Origin: Elusimicrobiaceae bacterium
Lineage (GTDB): Bacteria > Elusimicrobiota > Elusimicrobia > Elusimicrobiales > Elusimicrobiaceae
Length of the DNA stretch: 64,000 bases
Reading direction: 5' to 3'
Assembly (NCBI GenBank): GCA_016283355.1
Contig: JAEEMS010000008.1
Coordinates: 36,477 to 100,476, forward strand
The translations under genes and the position numbers were made by a program. The notes beneath the pieces are model-generated. The model did not search any database. It saw only the letters and a list, made by a program, of their open reading frames with translations, and was not told the DNA's origin. This document shows positions 1-8,765 of this stretch, in pieces; the first letter of the stretch is position 1, and every line of letters starts with the position of its first letter.

Positions 1-316
1 TAATGCGGTGGAGAGCGCGTTCGGATAGGGCATAATCCGCTTTGAAAGAGTAGATGCCATTGTCATAAAAGACATTTCCGGAAAATTCTTCTTGTTGTTT
101 GTCTTTGTAAACGACCCACTGATCGCTTTTGACGACTCCTCCCAGGAGAGAAGGGAGTTCTTTGTTGGTTGTTTTTTTATCTTGCAGGGATTGTTTCACT
201 TGTTTAATACGACTTTTCACAGGAGCTGTTTGTACCTGTTTATCGTGGACTTGTACGGTTTTGGTACAGGCCCCAAGCAGGAAGGCAACAAAAATGAAAG
301 GCAAATAATAGCGCAT
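1..316 (-). CDS. LptA/OstA-like lipoprotein, partial (runs off window start)
   Basis: The minus-strand frame opens at an ATG at 316 and stays open to the window edge (105 codons seen). It begins with a lipoprotein signal peptide ending in LLGAC, then a Lys/Gln-rich linker, then a segment containing EEFSGNVFYDNG followed by FKADYALSERA, which resembles the GNV...A..A pattern of the OstA/LptA beta-jellyroll that carries LPS across the periplasm. The start lies three bases after the lptC stop, so it is the fourth gene of kdsA-kdsD-lptC. A lipidated LptA would be unusual because the enterobacterial protein is soluble. The C-terminus is missing, so a second LptC-like protein cannot be excluded. 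Confidence 0.6.
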   Translation of the reverse strand, partial: MRYYLPFIFVAFLLGACTKTVQVHDKQVQTAPVKSRIKQVKQSLQDKKTTNKELPSLLGGVVKSDQWVVYKDKQQEEFSGNVFYDNGIYSFKADYALSERALHRI

Positions 317-319
317 AGA

Positions 320-847
320 TTATTTTTTTGTAATGTCTTTGACGGAAGAAGGAACACGGGTAGTTTGTTTCCGGAATTCGATTTTAGTTAATTTAGAGTT
401 CGTTTCTACCCCTTTATCTGCGGTAATACTGGCTCCATCCCGTGTAATCAGTGTTTTTCCGTCGGACCAAATAGTATCGGTATCAATATTATAAAAAAAA
501 CGGTTTGTTTTAATCGTTAGGCGGTCGGTAAAAGATTTAATAACGGCATTTCCTTCAATTTTTACCAATCTTTTTAAATAATCAAAAGAGCCGATTTTAC
601 CGGTGATACTGGCACTGTCTTTCCCATCCTGTTTTAATAATAATGACGGACGCGACAGCGTGGCATTTTGTGCATCCGCAAAATTGACGGTATCGGCCAA
701 TAATATCCACTCTTTTTGGTTGTCTTTGGAAGCAAAAATAGAAACTTCTGTAGCCAGCTGCTCGTGTTCTTCGTCCTTTTGTACATCGTCCGCGCTCCCA
801 CAAGCAACCAACAACACAAGAGAAAAGAAAGATAAAAGTAGTTTCAT
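320..847 (-). CDS. lptC: LPS export protein LptC, lipoprotein form
   Basis: 175 residues. LptC is the periplasmic partner of the LptBFG transporter and passes LPS to LptA. The signal peptide MKLLLSFFSLVLLVAC ends in a lipobox (LVAC), so the protein is probably lipid-anchored instead of carrying the single membrane helix of the enterobacterial form. The body shows the LptC pattern: a segment rich in ADTVNFADAQNATL, then VKIEGNAVIKS, then a C-terminal ITADKGVET stretch. I chose the ATG at 847, one base after the kdsD stop; an upstream ATG at 862 would overlap kdsD and put a polar residue pair before the signal peptide. It sits between kdsD and an lptA-like gene. Confidence 0.75.
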   Translation of the reverse strand: MKLLLSFFSLVLLVACGSADDVQKDEEHEQLATEVSIFASKDNQKEWILLADTVNFADAQNATLSRPSLLLKQDGKDSASITGKIGSFDYLKRLVKIEGNAVIKSFTDRLTIKTNRFFYNIDTDTIWSDGKTLITRDGASITADKGVETNSKLTKIEFRKQTTRVPSSVKDITKK

Positions 848-848
848 T

Positions 849-1853
849 TTATTTCTTATCAAGCAATGCTAAAAACTCAATTAAATCTTTTTCATCAATA
901 ATACCAACTACTTTGCCTGTTTTATCCAATACGGGTAAATTATCTACGTGTGTACGGTGAATCATTTTTGCAGCTTCAATTGCCGGTAATGTGTCCAACA
1001 GATGATACGGGTTTTTAGTCATTACTTCCGTAATCTTTTTACTTAAAACATTGGTACCGTCTTTTTGTAAAATACGTCGTAAATCTCCGTCCGTAAAGTA
1101 ACCGAGGAGCTTTCCGTTTTTATCCACGACACTTGTGGCGCCAACGGCTCCGGTTTTTGTCATCACAAACAAAGCATCTTGTACTGTTTCTTTGGCGGTA
1201 ACAGTAGGATTATTTTTTCCTTTACGCATTAGATCTTTCACGGATTGCGTGAGTAATTTGCCCAAGGAACCACCCGGATGAAAAGTGGCAAAATCTTTTT
1301 TCTCAAAATGCTTAATTTCCATTAAGCAAACGGCCAAAGCATCTCCCACGGCCAAAGTGGCAGTGGTAGAAGCGGTAGGAGCTAAATTATATGGGCATGC
1401 TTCCCGTTCGATGTGGACGGTAACGGCAATATCGGACATCAATGCCAACTTAGAATGTCGGTGTCCGGTGATAGATATAATAGTGAGTTTGCGGCGTTCT
1501 AAAGAAGGTAAAATTTTATTGATTTCTTCCGTTTGCCCGGAAAAAGAAATAGCAATAATGATATCTCCCGGAGTAATCATTCCCAAATCTCCGTGCAATG
1601 CCTCTACCGGATGAACGAAAAAAGAAGGAGTGCCGGTAGAAGCTAATGTGGCAGAAATTTTTCGTCCGATAATACCACTTTTCCCGATACCGAGTACGAC
1701 GACACGTCCTTTACAAGCTGCAATTGCTTTTACCGCTTTTAAAAACTGGTCATCAACACTTTTATGACTCAATTTAAGAGCATCTGTTTCTATGTCCAGT
1801 ACATGTCGTGCGATGCGTTTTACTTGCGCAGGGGAAAAGTTTGTTTTTTTCAT
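849..1853 (-). CDS. kdsD: arabinose-5-phosphate isomerase KdsD
   Basis: 334 residues, the usual length. It interconverts ribulose 5-phosphate and arabinose 5-phosphate, the first step of Kdo synthesis for LPS. The N-terminal SIS domain (about residues 40-180) shows VLGIGKSGIIGRKISATLAS and a SFSGQTEE motif, with HPVEALHGDLGM between them. Two CBS domains follow (about 205-330), with GYFTDGDLRR and VVGIIDEKDL as typical CBS ends. It lies 8 bases downstream of kdsA and directly upstream of lptC, consistent with one LPS operon. Confidence 0.95.
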   Translation of the reverse strand: MKKTNFSPAQVKRIARHVLDIETDALKLSHKSVDDQFLKAVKAIAACKGRVVVLGIGKSGIIGRKISATLASTGTPSFFVHPVEALHGDLGMITPGDIIIAISFSGQTEEINKILPSLERRKLTIISITGHRHSKLALMSDIAVTVHIEREACPYNLAPTASTTATLAVGDALAVCLMEIKHFEKKDFATFHPGGSLGKLLTQSVKDLMRKGKNNPTVTAKETVQDALFVMTKTGAVGATSVVDKNGKLLGYFTDGDLRRILQKDGTNVLSKKITEVMTKNPYHLLDTLPAIEAAKMIHRTHVDNLPVLDKTGKVVGIIDEKDLIEFLALLDKK

Positions 1854-1861
1854 AAAGTATC

Positions 1862-2689
1862 CTATTTGAAATTTTTTACTACTTTGTCAATCGCGCATAA
1901 TTGTTTGACCATGGTGGCAGTTAATTTGAAATCCAAGGAATTGGGGCCGTCCGATAATGCCTTATCCGGATTGGGATGTGCCTCAAAAAATACCCCGGCA
2001 ATTCCCAACGCGACGGCAGCTTTTGCCAGGACGGGTGCCAATAGACGATTCCCTCCTGTTGCACTGCCCAGGGCCCCTGGCTTTTGAACGGAGTGAGTAG
2101 CATCAAAAATGACCGGATAACCAAATTGCTTCATAATCTCAAGAGAGCGCATATCTACCACCAAATCCCCGTAACCGAAACTGGCACCGCGTTCAGTTAA
2201 TAAGATTTTGTAATTACCGCGCGATTCTATTTTTTTGATGACTTGTTCCATGGAAGACGGGGCCAAAAATTGCCCTTTTTTCACGTTAATGGCTTTACCG
2301 GTATCTGCACAAGCCAACACTAAATCTGTTTGCCGACACAAAAAAGCCGGAATCTGCAAGATATCTGCCACTTGGGCGGCTTCTTCCGCTTGCCAAGGTT
2401 CATGTACATCTACCACAACCGGTAAACCCGTCAGGGCTTTTGCTTTCGCCAAAATTGCCAATCCCGCCGCTAACCCAGGCCCGCGATATGCATGAACGGA
2501 AGTGCGGTTGGCCTTGTCAAAGGATGCCTTTAAGATAAATGGGTGATGGGTGCGTGCCAAGATGTTTTTAAGCTGTTGAGCTGTGTCCAAATAGTGTTTT
2601 TCGCTTTCAATGACACACGTGCCCGCCATAAATGCCAACGGGCGGTTGTTAGATAGAGAGTACTTGCCGATTTTAATAGTTTTCTGCAT
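1862..2689 (-). CDS. kdsA: 3-deoxy-8-phosphooctulonate synthase KdsA
   Basis: 275 residues. KdsA condenses phosphoenolpyruvate with arabinose 5-phosphate to give Kdo-8-phosphate. Family motifs: AGTCVIES near the N-terminus, ILKASFDKANRTS (substrate-binding lysines), VDVHEPWQAEE, LTERGASFGYGDLVVDMRS, FDATHSVQKPG and FEAHPNPDKALSDGPNS. An ATG also exists at 2695, but a promoter -10 (TAATAT, 2696-2701) touches it directly; starting at 2689 gives the six-base gap seen at many other genes of this window, so I prefer the second ATG. First gene of the LPS operon. Confidence 0.93.
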   Translation of the reverse strand: MQKTIKIGKYSLSNNRPLAFMAGTCVIESEKHYLDTAQQLKNILARTHHPFILKASFDKANRTSVHAYRGPGLAAGLAILAKAKALTGLPVVVDVHEPWQAEEAAQVADILQIPAFLCRQTDLVLACADTGKAINVKKGQFLAPSSMEQVIKKIESRGNYKILLTERGASFGYGDLVVDMRSLEIMKQFGYPVIFDATHSVQKPGALGSATGGNRLLAPVLAKAAVALGIAGVFFEAHPNPDKALSDGPNSLDFKLTATMVKQLCAIDKVVKNFK

Positions 2690-2695
2690 ATCCAT

Positions 2696-2704
2696 ATATT
2701 AGCA
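2696..2704 (-). promoter_or_regulatory. extended -10 promoter of kdsA operon
   Basis: TGCTAATAT read on the minus strand. The -10 hexamer ends six bases before the preferred kdsA ATG at 2689, so the transcript should begin at or next to the start codon (leaderless). Confidence 0.55.
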
Positions 2705-2741
2705 AATTTATTGCCAAACTTCCCGCCTGTATCAGAATAGA

Positions 2742-2753
2742 TTTTGCTAAAAT
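2742..2753 (+). promoter_or_regulatory. extended -10 promoter, leaderless type
   Basis: TTTTGCTAAAAT, with hexamer TAAAAT at 2748-2753 and a TG one base upstream. Six bases separate it from the ATG at 2760, and no Shine-Dalgarno fits in that gap. No good -35 box is visible 17 bases upstream. Confidence 0.6.
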
Positions 2754-2759
2754 ACCTCT

Positions 2760-4778
2760 ATGAAGAAGAAAGGGTATTATATTGGGGTGTTGGGCCTCTT
2801 GTTTTTAGGTGGATGTGCACATACGACAGCCCAGCAGGAAACCATTTTGCAAATGGGACACGCCCCGCAGATTCCGGCGGAAGCATTTCTTTTCAAAAAT
2901 ACACTGTCGCTTAAATTTTTGCAAGGGCATAAACCTGTTTACTTAATAGCCAATTTAGATAAAACCGTTCAGGCCGGGAATGAAACGTTGGCTAAACTTT
3001 CTATCAAAAAAGAATGGGAGTTGTTCCCTTCAACCTCCACACAACCGGTATATTTTTTAGAAGAAAATATTGAGGAAATTATTCGTCAGGTTCTCTTGCC
3101 GCTTGTGCCGGAAGAGCCCAATAGGGGTATTTTGCTGTTTATTCAAAATTATGATTTATTTTTATTTAGGGATTCTCAAGGCGATCCTTCTTTAGTCCCG
3201 TTAAAAGATATTCCGCAAGGGGTGGAAGTAATCGGGCGTATTGAAGCTGCTACGTTCGTTCAATTGGTACAAGAGGAATTAAAAAAACATCTTTTGAAAT
3301 CCAACCATACCGGGACCCATTTTTTGCTGCCTTTACAAGGTATTCCGCAAACTCCTTATTTGTATATTGATATGGAGAATAAACAGGCCATTCAATTGCA
3401 ACTTCCCAATGTTTATAAAGCCAAAATGGAAATGTCTTCCTTGGGATATTCAGCCTCTTTTATTTACTCTTTTTTGGTAAAAAGCCATTTATGGGGAATT
3501 ATCAAAGCACCGCTGACATCCCTTCATCGGTTTGAAGCATATACCGCTTCCACCCTTTACACTTTTTTCCCTCCCAGTTTGCGGGATTTAAAAACAATTC
3601 CTCCGCTTGCTTTAGAATCTGGTGGTTTTGATTTGAAATCATTCAATGAATGGTTGAATAAAAACATCAGCCGCCAGGTATACAAGGGGAGGGTAAAATT
3701 ACTGATTGACGGGGCAGAATATTTTCCGCAGTTGATGTTGGCCATGCAACAAGCACGGGATAGTATTTTTGCGCAGCTTTATATTTTTCGGGCGGATCCC
3801 TATGGTTTAACAATTGCCGATTTAATGAAGAAACGCGCTGCGGAAGGAATTGATGTTCGGGTGGTGCTAGATGAATTGAATGTAGTTTGGACTTCCGATA
3901 AAGAACCCGAACTGCGGCCGGAAGAAGGATTCGTACAGCCACGTACGATTACCTCTTATTTACGTAAAAAATCACCTGTAAAAGTGCGGACCCATTTAAA
4001 TCCGTGGGGTACGTTTGACCATGGAAAAGTAATATTGGTGGATCGGCGTTTGGCTTATACGGGGGGAATGAATATCGGTCAGGAATACCGTTATATTTGG
4101 CATGATATGATGGTATCTTTGGAAGGACCTGTGGTAGGAAAACTGGTAAAGAATTATTATGAGAATTGGTCGTTTACCGGATGGGGCGGGGATTATGCGG
4201 CCGGATACCGCAAATTGTTTAGCCGTCGTAAAAGACCGATAAACCGTGAAACTCCGGATATGGTAAATGTGCGCTTAATGTATACCAAACCCAATGATGC
4301 AGAAATTTTTAAAGCCCAGCGCGAAGCGATGCGCCGTGCACAAAAACGTATCTATATGGAAAATCCTTATTTTTCGGATGACCGCATTATTAAGGAACTA
4401 ATAGAGGCCCGTGGAAGGGGGGTAGATGTGCGGGTTATTTTCCCGGACAATAACAATATACCGATTATGGACAAAAACAACCGCTACATTGCTAACAAAC
4501 TAATTAAAAACGGGGTACGTGTTTTCCTTTACAAAGGAATGACGCATGTGAAAGCAGCGTTGTTTGATGATTGGGCGGTAATCGGTTCGGCCAATGTGGA
4601 TAAGATGAGCTTGTATATTAACCGTGAAATGAGTTTGGGGATTGATGATCCTGCGTTGATTAATGAATTGCAAACTCGATTATTTGAAAAAGATTTTGCT
4701 TCTTCCGTAGAACTGTTGGAGCCGCTGCAAATAGGATGGTTGTACGGGGTTATTTCTTCTCTGGCAACGCAATTATAA
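2760..4778 (+). CDS. phospholipase D / cardiolipin synthase-family lipoprotein
   Basis: 672 residues. The signal peptide ends GLLFLGGCAH (lipobox LGGC), so the mature protein should be lipid-anchored in the periplasm. The first 300 residues match nothing I recognise. The C-terminal half holds two PLD domains with HKD motifs: HGKVILVDRRLAYTGG near residue 421 and HVKAALFDDWAVIGSANVD near residue 598. These form the phosphatidyl-transfer active site used by cardiolipin synthases and phospholipase D. Membrane phospholipid or lipoprotein modification is an inference. The 3' end overlaps the convergent rimO end by six bases. Confidence 0.8.
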   Translation: MKKKGYYIGVLGLLFLGGCAHTTAQQETILQMGHAPQIPAEAFLFKNTLSLKFLQGHKPVYLIANLDKTVQAGNETLAKLSIKKEWELFPSTSTQPVYFLEENIEEIIRQVLLPLVPEEPNRGILLFIQNYDLFLFRDSQGDPSLVPLKDIPQGVEVIGRIEAATFVQLVQEELKKHLLKSNHTGTHFLLPLQGIPQTPYLYIDMENKQAIQLQLPNVYKAKMEMSSLGYSASFIYSFLVKSHLWGIIKAPLTSLHRFEAYTASTLYTFFPPSLRDLKTIPPLALESGGFDLKSFNEWLNKNISRQVYKGRVKLLIDGAEYFPQLMLAMQQARDSIFAQLYIFRADPYGLTIADLMKKRAAEGIDVRVVLDELNVVWTSDKEPELRPEEGFVQPRTITSYLRKKSPVKVRTHLNPWGTFDHGKVILVDRRLAYTGGMNIGQEYRYIWHDMMVSLEGPVVGKLVKNYYENWSFTGWGGDYAAGYRKLFSRRKRPINRETPDMVNVRLMYTKPNDAEIFKAQREAMRRAQKRIYMENPYFSDDRIIKELIEARGRGVDVRVIFPDNNNIPIMDKNNRYIANKLIKNGVRVFLYKGMTHVKAALFDDWAVIGSANVDKMSLYINREMSLGIDDPALINELQTRLFEKDFASSVELLEPLQIGWLYGVISSLATQL

Positions 4779-6065
4779 TTTACGGGTAAGCGGTTCCACT
4801 TCCCGTTCATATCCTTGTGCAGCGACGATTCGGGCTTGGAAAACGCTGCCGGTTGGAACGACATCTGTAAAAGATACTTTTCCATCAATATCGGGGGCAT
4901 CTTTGTAAGTGCGCCCGAAATCGGGGCCATCTGCAATTACCTCTACAGTGGTTCCTAATAAGCGTTTGTTGATTTTATCAATTACGCGGCTTTGTATTTC
5001 CTCTAACTCAGCCGCACGTTCATGTTTGACGGCTGCCGGAACTTGTTTCATGGAATAGGCGGCAGTGCCTTTTTCCCGGAAATATTCAAATACGCCCATA
5101 TTGTCAAATTCGTACTCCCGTACAAATTTTTTGAGTTCATTGAAATCTTTTTTAGTTTCCTGCGGAAAACCTACAATAAAATTAGTGCGCAAAGAAATAT
5201 CGGGGATTTCTATTTTGAGCATATCGAGAGTATGTCGGATTTGGGCTGCGTTGCAGTGGCGATTCATTCGTTGAAGCACAGGATCGGCAATATGCTGTAA
5301 GGGAATGTCCAAATAGTGAAAAATCTTATCGGTGCTGGCTATGAGGCGTGCCAGTTCTTTGGTTACGCGGTGCGGATAAGCGTACATGATGCGTAATCGC
5401 CCCAGTTTTTTTAACTTCAGTAATTTTTCTAATAATGGAAGTAACGAGGGTTTGCCATACAAATCCATCCCGTAGGAAGTAGTATCTTGAGCGATTAACG
5501 AAATTTCTTTGACACCGTGATCAATCATCAGTTGCGCTTCCCGTACTACGTCTTCCATGGGTTTGGAACGGTAGGAACCGCGGATGAATGGAATGGTGCA
5601 ATAGGCGCAACGATTGTTGCAACCGTCCGCTACTTTTAGGTAAGCGGTATGCGAGGCCGTCAAACTCATTTTATACGGGGGAAGATAAAGATTTTTGGGC
5701 AGCGGCGACAATACAGATCCCTTATGACGAAGTACGGTTTCTATATTATCTTGTTCGGCAATAGAAAAGAGAGTATCAATTTCCGGGAATTCTTTGGTAA
5801 CTTGTTCTTTGAAACGTTCCACCAAACAACCCGTAACGGCTACTTTTTTAATAATTCCTTTTCGTTTTAATTCCAAAGCATAGCGAATTTCTTCTTTGGC
5901 TTCTTTAACGGCTGATGCAATAAACCCGCAGGTGTTGATAATGATTTCATCCGCTTTGTCGGGATCAAAAACCATTTGATGCCCTTTTGCAAGCAAGCGG
6001 GCAGAGAATTCTTCGCTGTTGGTCAGATTTTTCGGGCATCCTAAACTAATCAAATAAAATTTCAT
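4773..6065 (-). CDS. rimO: ribosomal protein S12 methylthiotransferase RimO
   Basis: 430 residues. A radical-SAM enzyme that adds a methylthio group to an aspartate of ribosomal protein S12. Order: N-terminal MTTase domain (ISLGCPKNLTNSEEF, INTCGFI, VTGCLVERF supply the cluster cysteines), radical-SAM domain with CNNRCAYC near residue 150, and a C-terminal TRAM domain (about 365-430). PFIRGSYRSKP and the size favour RimO over MiaB. It starts 11 bases after the trkH stop, so the two are probably co-transcribed. Confidence 0.93.
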   Translation of the reverse strand: MKFYLISLGCPKNLTNSEEFSARLLAKGHQMVFDPDKADEIIINTCGFIASAVKEAKEEIRYALELKRKGIIKKVAVTGCLVERFKEQVTKEFPEIDTLFSIAEQDNIETVLRHKGSVLSPLPKNLYLPPYKMSLTASHTAYLKVADGCNNRCAYCTIPFIRGSYRSKPMEDVVREAQLMIDHGVKEISLIAQDTTSYGMDLYGKPSLLPLLEKLLKLKKLGRLRIMYAYPHRVTKELARLIASTDKIFHYLDIPLQHIADPVLQRMNRHCNAAQIRHTLDMLKIEIPDISLRTNFIVGFPQETKKDFNELKKFVREYEFDNMGVFEYFREKGTAAYSMKQVPAAVKHERAAELEEIQSRVIDKINKRLLGTTVEVIADGPDFGRTYKDAPDIDGKVSFTDVVPTGSVFQARIVAAQGYEREVEPLTRKL

Positions 6066-6076
6066 ATAGTTTCCGA

Positions 6077-7462
6077 TTATACGGCAATATCCGTGGGGAG
6101 AACCGGTTTGTTGTCTTTGTCGTCATCTTCATCATCGTGGGCGAGTAATGCCATACCAAAAGTGACGACGCCAATACGTCCGATGATCATAGTAGCAATG
6201 ATGATTAATTTCCCCATCCAAGTAAGTTGAGCGGTAATTCCGGTGGAAAGCCCAGAGGTACTTAAGGCCGCGGCAGATTCAAACACCAGATTCAAAAACG
6301 ATAATTTTTCCGTCCAGCTGAGCAAGAAGACACTGATGAATAAAAATACCGTGTAGAGGAGAACAGAAGAAGTGGCCTCATACAAGCGCATCATGGAAAT
6401 ACGTTTTCCTAAAAATTCAACGTGAGGGTTCATGCGCAAACGATTGTAAATAAGCGCAAGAACGCTGGTAAAGGCCGTTGTTTTGAATCCACCTGCCGTT
6501 CCGGAAGGAGATCCTCCGATACACATCATCAAAATTAGAATTAGTAACGAACAGGAGGATAAGGAGGCAATATCTACCGAATAAAAGCCGGTAGTAGTAA
6601 TTGCGGCGACGGATTGAAAGAACGATTCCCCCAAGGAAAGTCCCGGAGACGTCACAAATAGTGTGAAAGTTCCAAAGGCCACAAGAATAATGGTGGTAAT
6701 CACAATGGTTTTTGTGGTGAAAGAAATTTCCTTTGTTTTTCGACGAATAAAATTGAATATATCCGCAGCAACGATAAAACCCATAGCTCCCGCCAGCGAT
6801 AAACAAGATACAACCGTATTCATGGTTTTACTATCGGCAAATCCTATTAAGCTATCGTTCCACAAGGAATATCCGGCGGTACAGAAAGAAGAGATACTAT
6901 GGAAAATACTATACCATAAGGCCTGAAAAATTCCGAAGTCATGATGGCGAAAATAGTTGAAAAAGAAAACGGCTCCGATGCTTTCCGCGATGCATGTAAA
7001 CACGACAGCCGCCCAGAGAAAATCCGATAATTGAAGAGTGTTGGGCAATTTTACTTCGGCCGACAGGGCCTCTGTTTGGCTTTTGCGTAAGCGGTGCTTT
7101 TTTGCCAAAGATAAGAAAAGGAAAGAAGTAAACGTCATGTAACCCACCCCGCCGATTTGAATGAGGATGAGAATTACTATTTTGCCAAGTAATGTGTAAG
7201 AATCGGCAAAATTTACCGTGGCTAATCCGGCCGTAGAAACAGCGGCTGCGGAAGTAAATAAATTATCCAACAAGGTTACATGTCCGCGCGTCATGAACGG
7301 AAGCGAAAGGACGATAAATCCCACCACCATGTACATTAGGATGATTTGCGCGACGTTTTGGTGCGGGGTTAGATGCAACAAGAATACCACATATTTTTTA
7401 AATGTGTGGCGGAGAAACTCTTTTGTTTTTTTGTAGGTCTCTTTCCAATCAATATGTGCCAT
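6077..7462 (-). CDS. TrkH/KtrB-type potassium uptake channel
   Basis: 461 residues, an integral membrane protein of the SKT superfamily. The four pore-loop filters, each with its key glycine, are visible: SAAAVSTAGLATV, SFCTAGYSLW, AITTTGFYS and ALSTSGLSTG. The length suits KtrB/TrkH translocating subunits, which normally need a cytoplasmic TrkA/KtrA gating ring; no such gene is in this window. The C-terminus is acidic (DDEDDDKDNK). The start is supported by a TATAAT box six bases upstream. Confidence 0.88.
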   Translation of the reverse strand: MAHIDWKETYKKTKEFLRHTFKKYVVFLLHLTPHQNVAQIILMYMVVGFIVLSLPFMTRGHVTLLDNLFTSAAAVSTAGLATVNFADSYTLLGKIVILILIQIGGVGYMTFTSFLFLSLAKKHRLRKSQTEALSAEVKLPNTLQLSDFLWAAVVFTCIAESIGAVFFFNYFRHHDFGIFQALWYSIFHSISSFCTAGYSLWNDSLIGFADSKTMNTVVSCLSLAGAMGFIVAADIFNFIRRKTKEISFTTKTIVITTIILVAFGTFTLFVTSPGLSLGESFFQSVAAITTTGFYSVDIASLSSCSLLILILMMCIGGSPSGTAGGFKTTAFTSVLALIYNRLRMNPHVEFLGKRISMMRLYEATSSVLLYTVFLFISVFLLSWTEKLSFLNLVFESAAALSTSGLSTGITAQLTWMGKLIIIATMIIGRIGVVTFGMALLAHDDEDDDKDNKPVLPTDIAV

Positions 7463-7468
7463 AGTTTT

Positions 7469-7477
7469 ATTATATCA
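7469..7477 (-). promoter_or_regulatory. extended -10 promoter of trkH, leaderless type
   Basis: TGATATAAT on the minus strand with TATAAT at 7469-7474, six bases before the trkH ATG at 7462. It fits the same short-gap architecture as other genes here. Confidence 0.55.
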
Positions 7478-7602
7478 ATTTGCCCAGCGGAGGCAAAAAA
7501 ATCCCAGGCCTTTGCGGGCCCGGGGGTCGTTTTCTCATTTAAAGGAGATATGCAATAAAACACTTCTTTTATGTGTTATACCCTTACAAAGGAGGTGTGT
7601 TT

Positions 7603-7833
7603 ATGAAACATTTTACATGGGTAGCAGTATTAATGGGAACGTTCGCCTTGAGCGGTTGTATGGCTACCATTAGTCCGGATGGTACAGTACGGGCAGGATA
7701 TATGTTCCCGGAGGTGGATGCGGTAGTGGTGGCCCACTCGATTCGGCCTGTTCATATTGCACATAAGCCAGCTCCTCGTCATCATCCTCGCCCTTCCGTT
7801 TATGGCCCGCGCGGGAAATATCACCCGTGGTAA
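7603..7833 (+). CDS. small predicted lipoprotein, unknown function
   Basis: 76 residues. The start is fixed by a strong Shine-Dalgarno (AAAGGAGGT) eight bases before ATG 7603. The signal peptide runs to FALSGCMA (lipobox LSGC). The mature part has a short conserved-looking patch (SPDGTVRAGYMFP) and ends in a His/Pro/Arg-rich tail (HKPAPRHHPRPS), which could bind metal. I do not recognise a family. A tRNA gene follows. Confidence 0.7.
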   Translation: MKHFTWVAVLMGTFALSGCMATISPDGTVRAGYMFPEVDAVVVAHSIRPVHIAHKPAPRHHPRPSVYGPRGKYHPW

Positions 7834-7864
7834 ACGGAGTTCGATGTTAAACCAAGAAATTTGG

Positions 7865-7870
7865 TAAAAT
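7865..7870 (+). promoter_or_regulatory. -10 box of tRNA-Arg
   Basis: TAAAAT preceded by TGG (extended -10), eight bases before the mature tRNA 5' end, so transcription should start almost at the mature end. Confidence 0.45.
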
Positions 7871-7878
7871 AAAAATAT

Positions 7879-7951
7879 GCCCCGTTAGCTCAACTGGATA
7901 GAGTACTGGTCTTCGGAACCAGGGATACGGGTTCAAATCCCATGCGGGGCA
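7879..7951 (+). tRNA. tRNA-Arg(TCG)
   Basis: Cloverleaf is visible: acceptor GCCCCGT pairs with GCGGGGC (one G-U), the anticodon stem CTGGT/ACCAG encloses loop CTTCGGA with anticodon TCG, and the T-loop is GTTCAAATC. After the discriminator A the genome reads TATC, so the CCA end is not encoded and must be added after transcription. Confidence 0.92.
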
Positions 7952-8108
7952 TATCTTTTGTAGCGCAATCATTCTCTCTACACAAAAATCTAATCATTTA
8001 AGATTATCTTATTTGGAATTTCTTTCAAATATTTTTAAAAGATATTTTTTGAATTTTTAACGAACGACGGAAAAATAAAAAAGGATAGCAAAACTAATCT
8101 TTTTTTGC

Positions 8109-8114
8109 TATAAC
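8109..8114 (+). promoter_or_regulatory. extended -10 promoter before CpXC gene
   Basis: TATAAC with TGC directly upstream (TTTTTTGCTATAAC), nine bases before the ATG at 8124; no Shine-Dalgarno between. Confidence 0.55.
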
Positions 8115-8123
8115 TATATACGT

Positions 8124-8765
8124 ATGAAATCAATTTGCAATGAGGCACCGGCTTGCTGCCCTAACGCATGCGAGCCATTTGATGTGGAGTATTGGTCGTT
8201 GGTCCGCGCGGACCAAGACCCGGATTTGAAAGATGCGGCGCTGGGAGGCGAGCTGAATTTGGTGCGTTGCCCGCAGTGCGGTACCTATTTTCATCACAAC
8301 GGAGAACTGATCTATTTTGATTCGTCGGCCGAGTTGCTCATTTTTGTGTTTGCAAAAGATACGCAAACCAAACAAGCATCCTTGCGCAAACGAATGGAAC
8401 GTGATTATCAAATCATCAAAAATACCTTATTAAAGCAGCTCGAAATGGATTATCCTCCTATTTTAGTGTTTGGATTAGATGAGTTGCAAGAACGGCTGCA
8501 CCATTTGGAAGAAATGGCGGCCGAGTCAGAAGTAGTTGCAGCATCTTGTGCGGCGCAAGGGTTTTCGATTGTCCGTTTGAAACCATCTTACGCACGCGAG
8601 CATCATTTCCCGTTGTATGTTCCTGTCTTGTCCTCTCATCCTACTGCAAACGATTATGCAGTCGCCGCCAGTAAAGTACTCAAGAGCGGCTTAAAAAGCA
8701 CATTATTGCTTAATTTTAAAGATATGATGAGTCAGGAGGGGGCAGAATTGCCAAAAATTGCATGA
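8124..8765 (+). CDS. CpXC domain protein
   Basis: 213 residues. The N-terminal 120 residues follow the CpXC domain pattern: a cysteine pair near the start (CCPNAC), DPDLKDAALGGELN, a CPQCG knuckle, then LIYFDSSAELLIFVF and an FGLDELQERL segment. The domain is thought to bind metal, and its role is unknown. The C-terminal half (about 120-213) matches nothing I know. Its last codon overlaps the start of the CCA-adding enzyme by four bases (ATGA), so the two are translationally coupled. Confidence 0.72.
   Translation: MKSICNEAPACCPNACEPFDVEYWSLVRADQDPDLKDAALGGELNLVRCPQCGTYFHHNGELIYFDSSAELLIFVFAKDTQTKQASLRKRMERDYQIIKNTLLKQLEMDYPPILVFGLDELQERLHHLEEMAAESEVVAASCAAQGFSIVRLKPSYAREHHFPLYVPVLSSHPTANDYAVAASKVLKSGLKSTLLLNFKDMMSQEGAELPKIA

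Noticed and set aside
7495-7530. GC-rich hairpin between trkH and the small lipoprotein as an intrinsic terminator
   Set aside because: The stem has a mismatch, the T tract is interrupted, and it lies upstream of both divergent genes, so there is nothing obvious for it to terminate.
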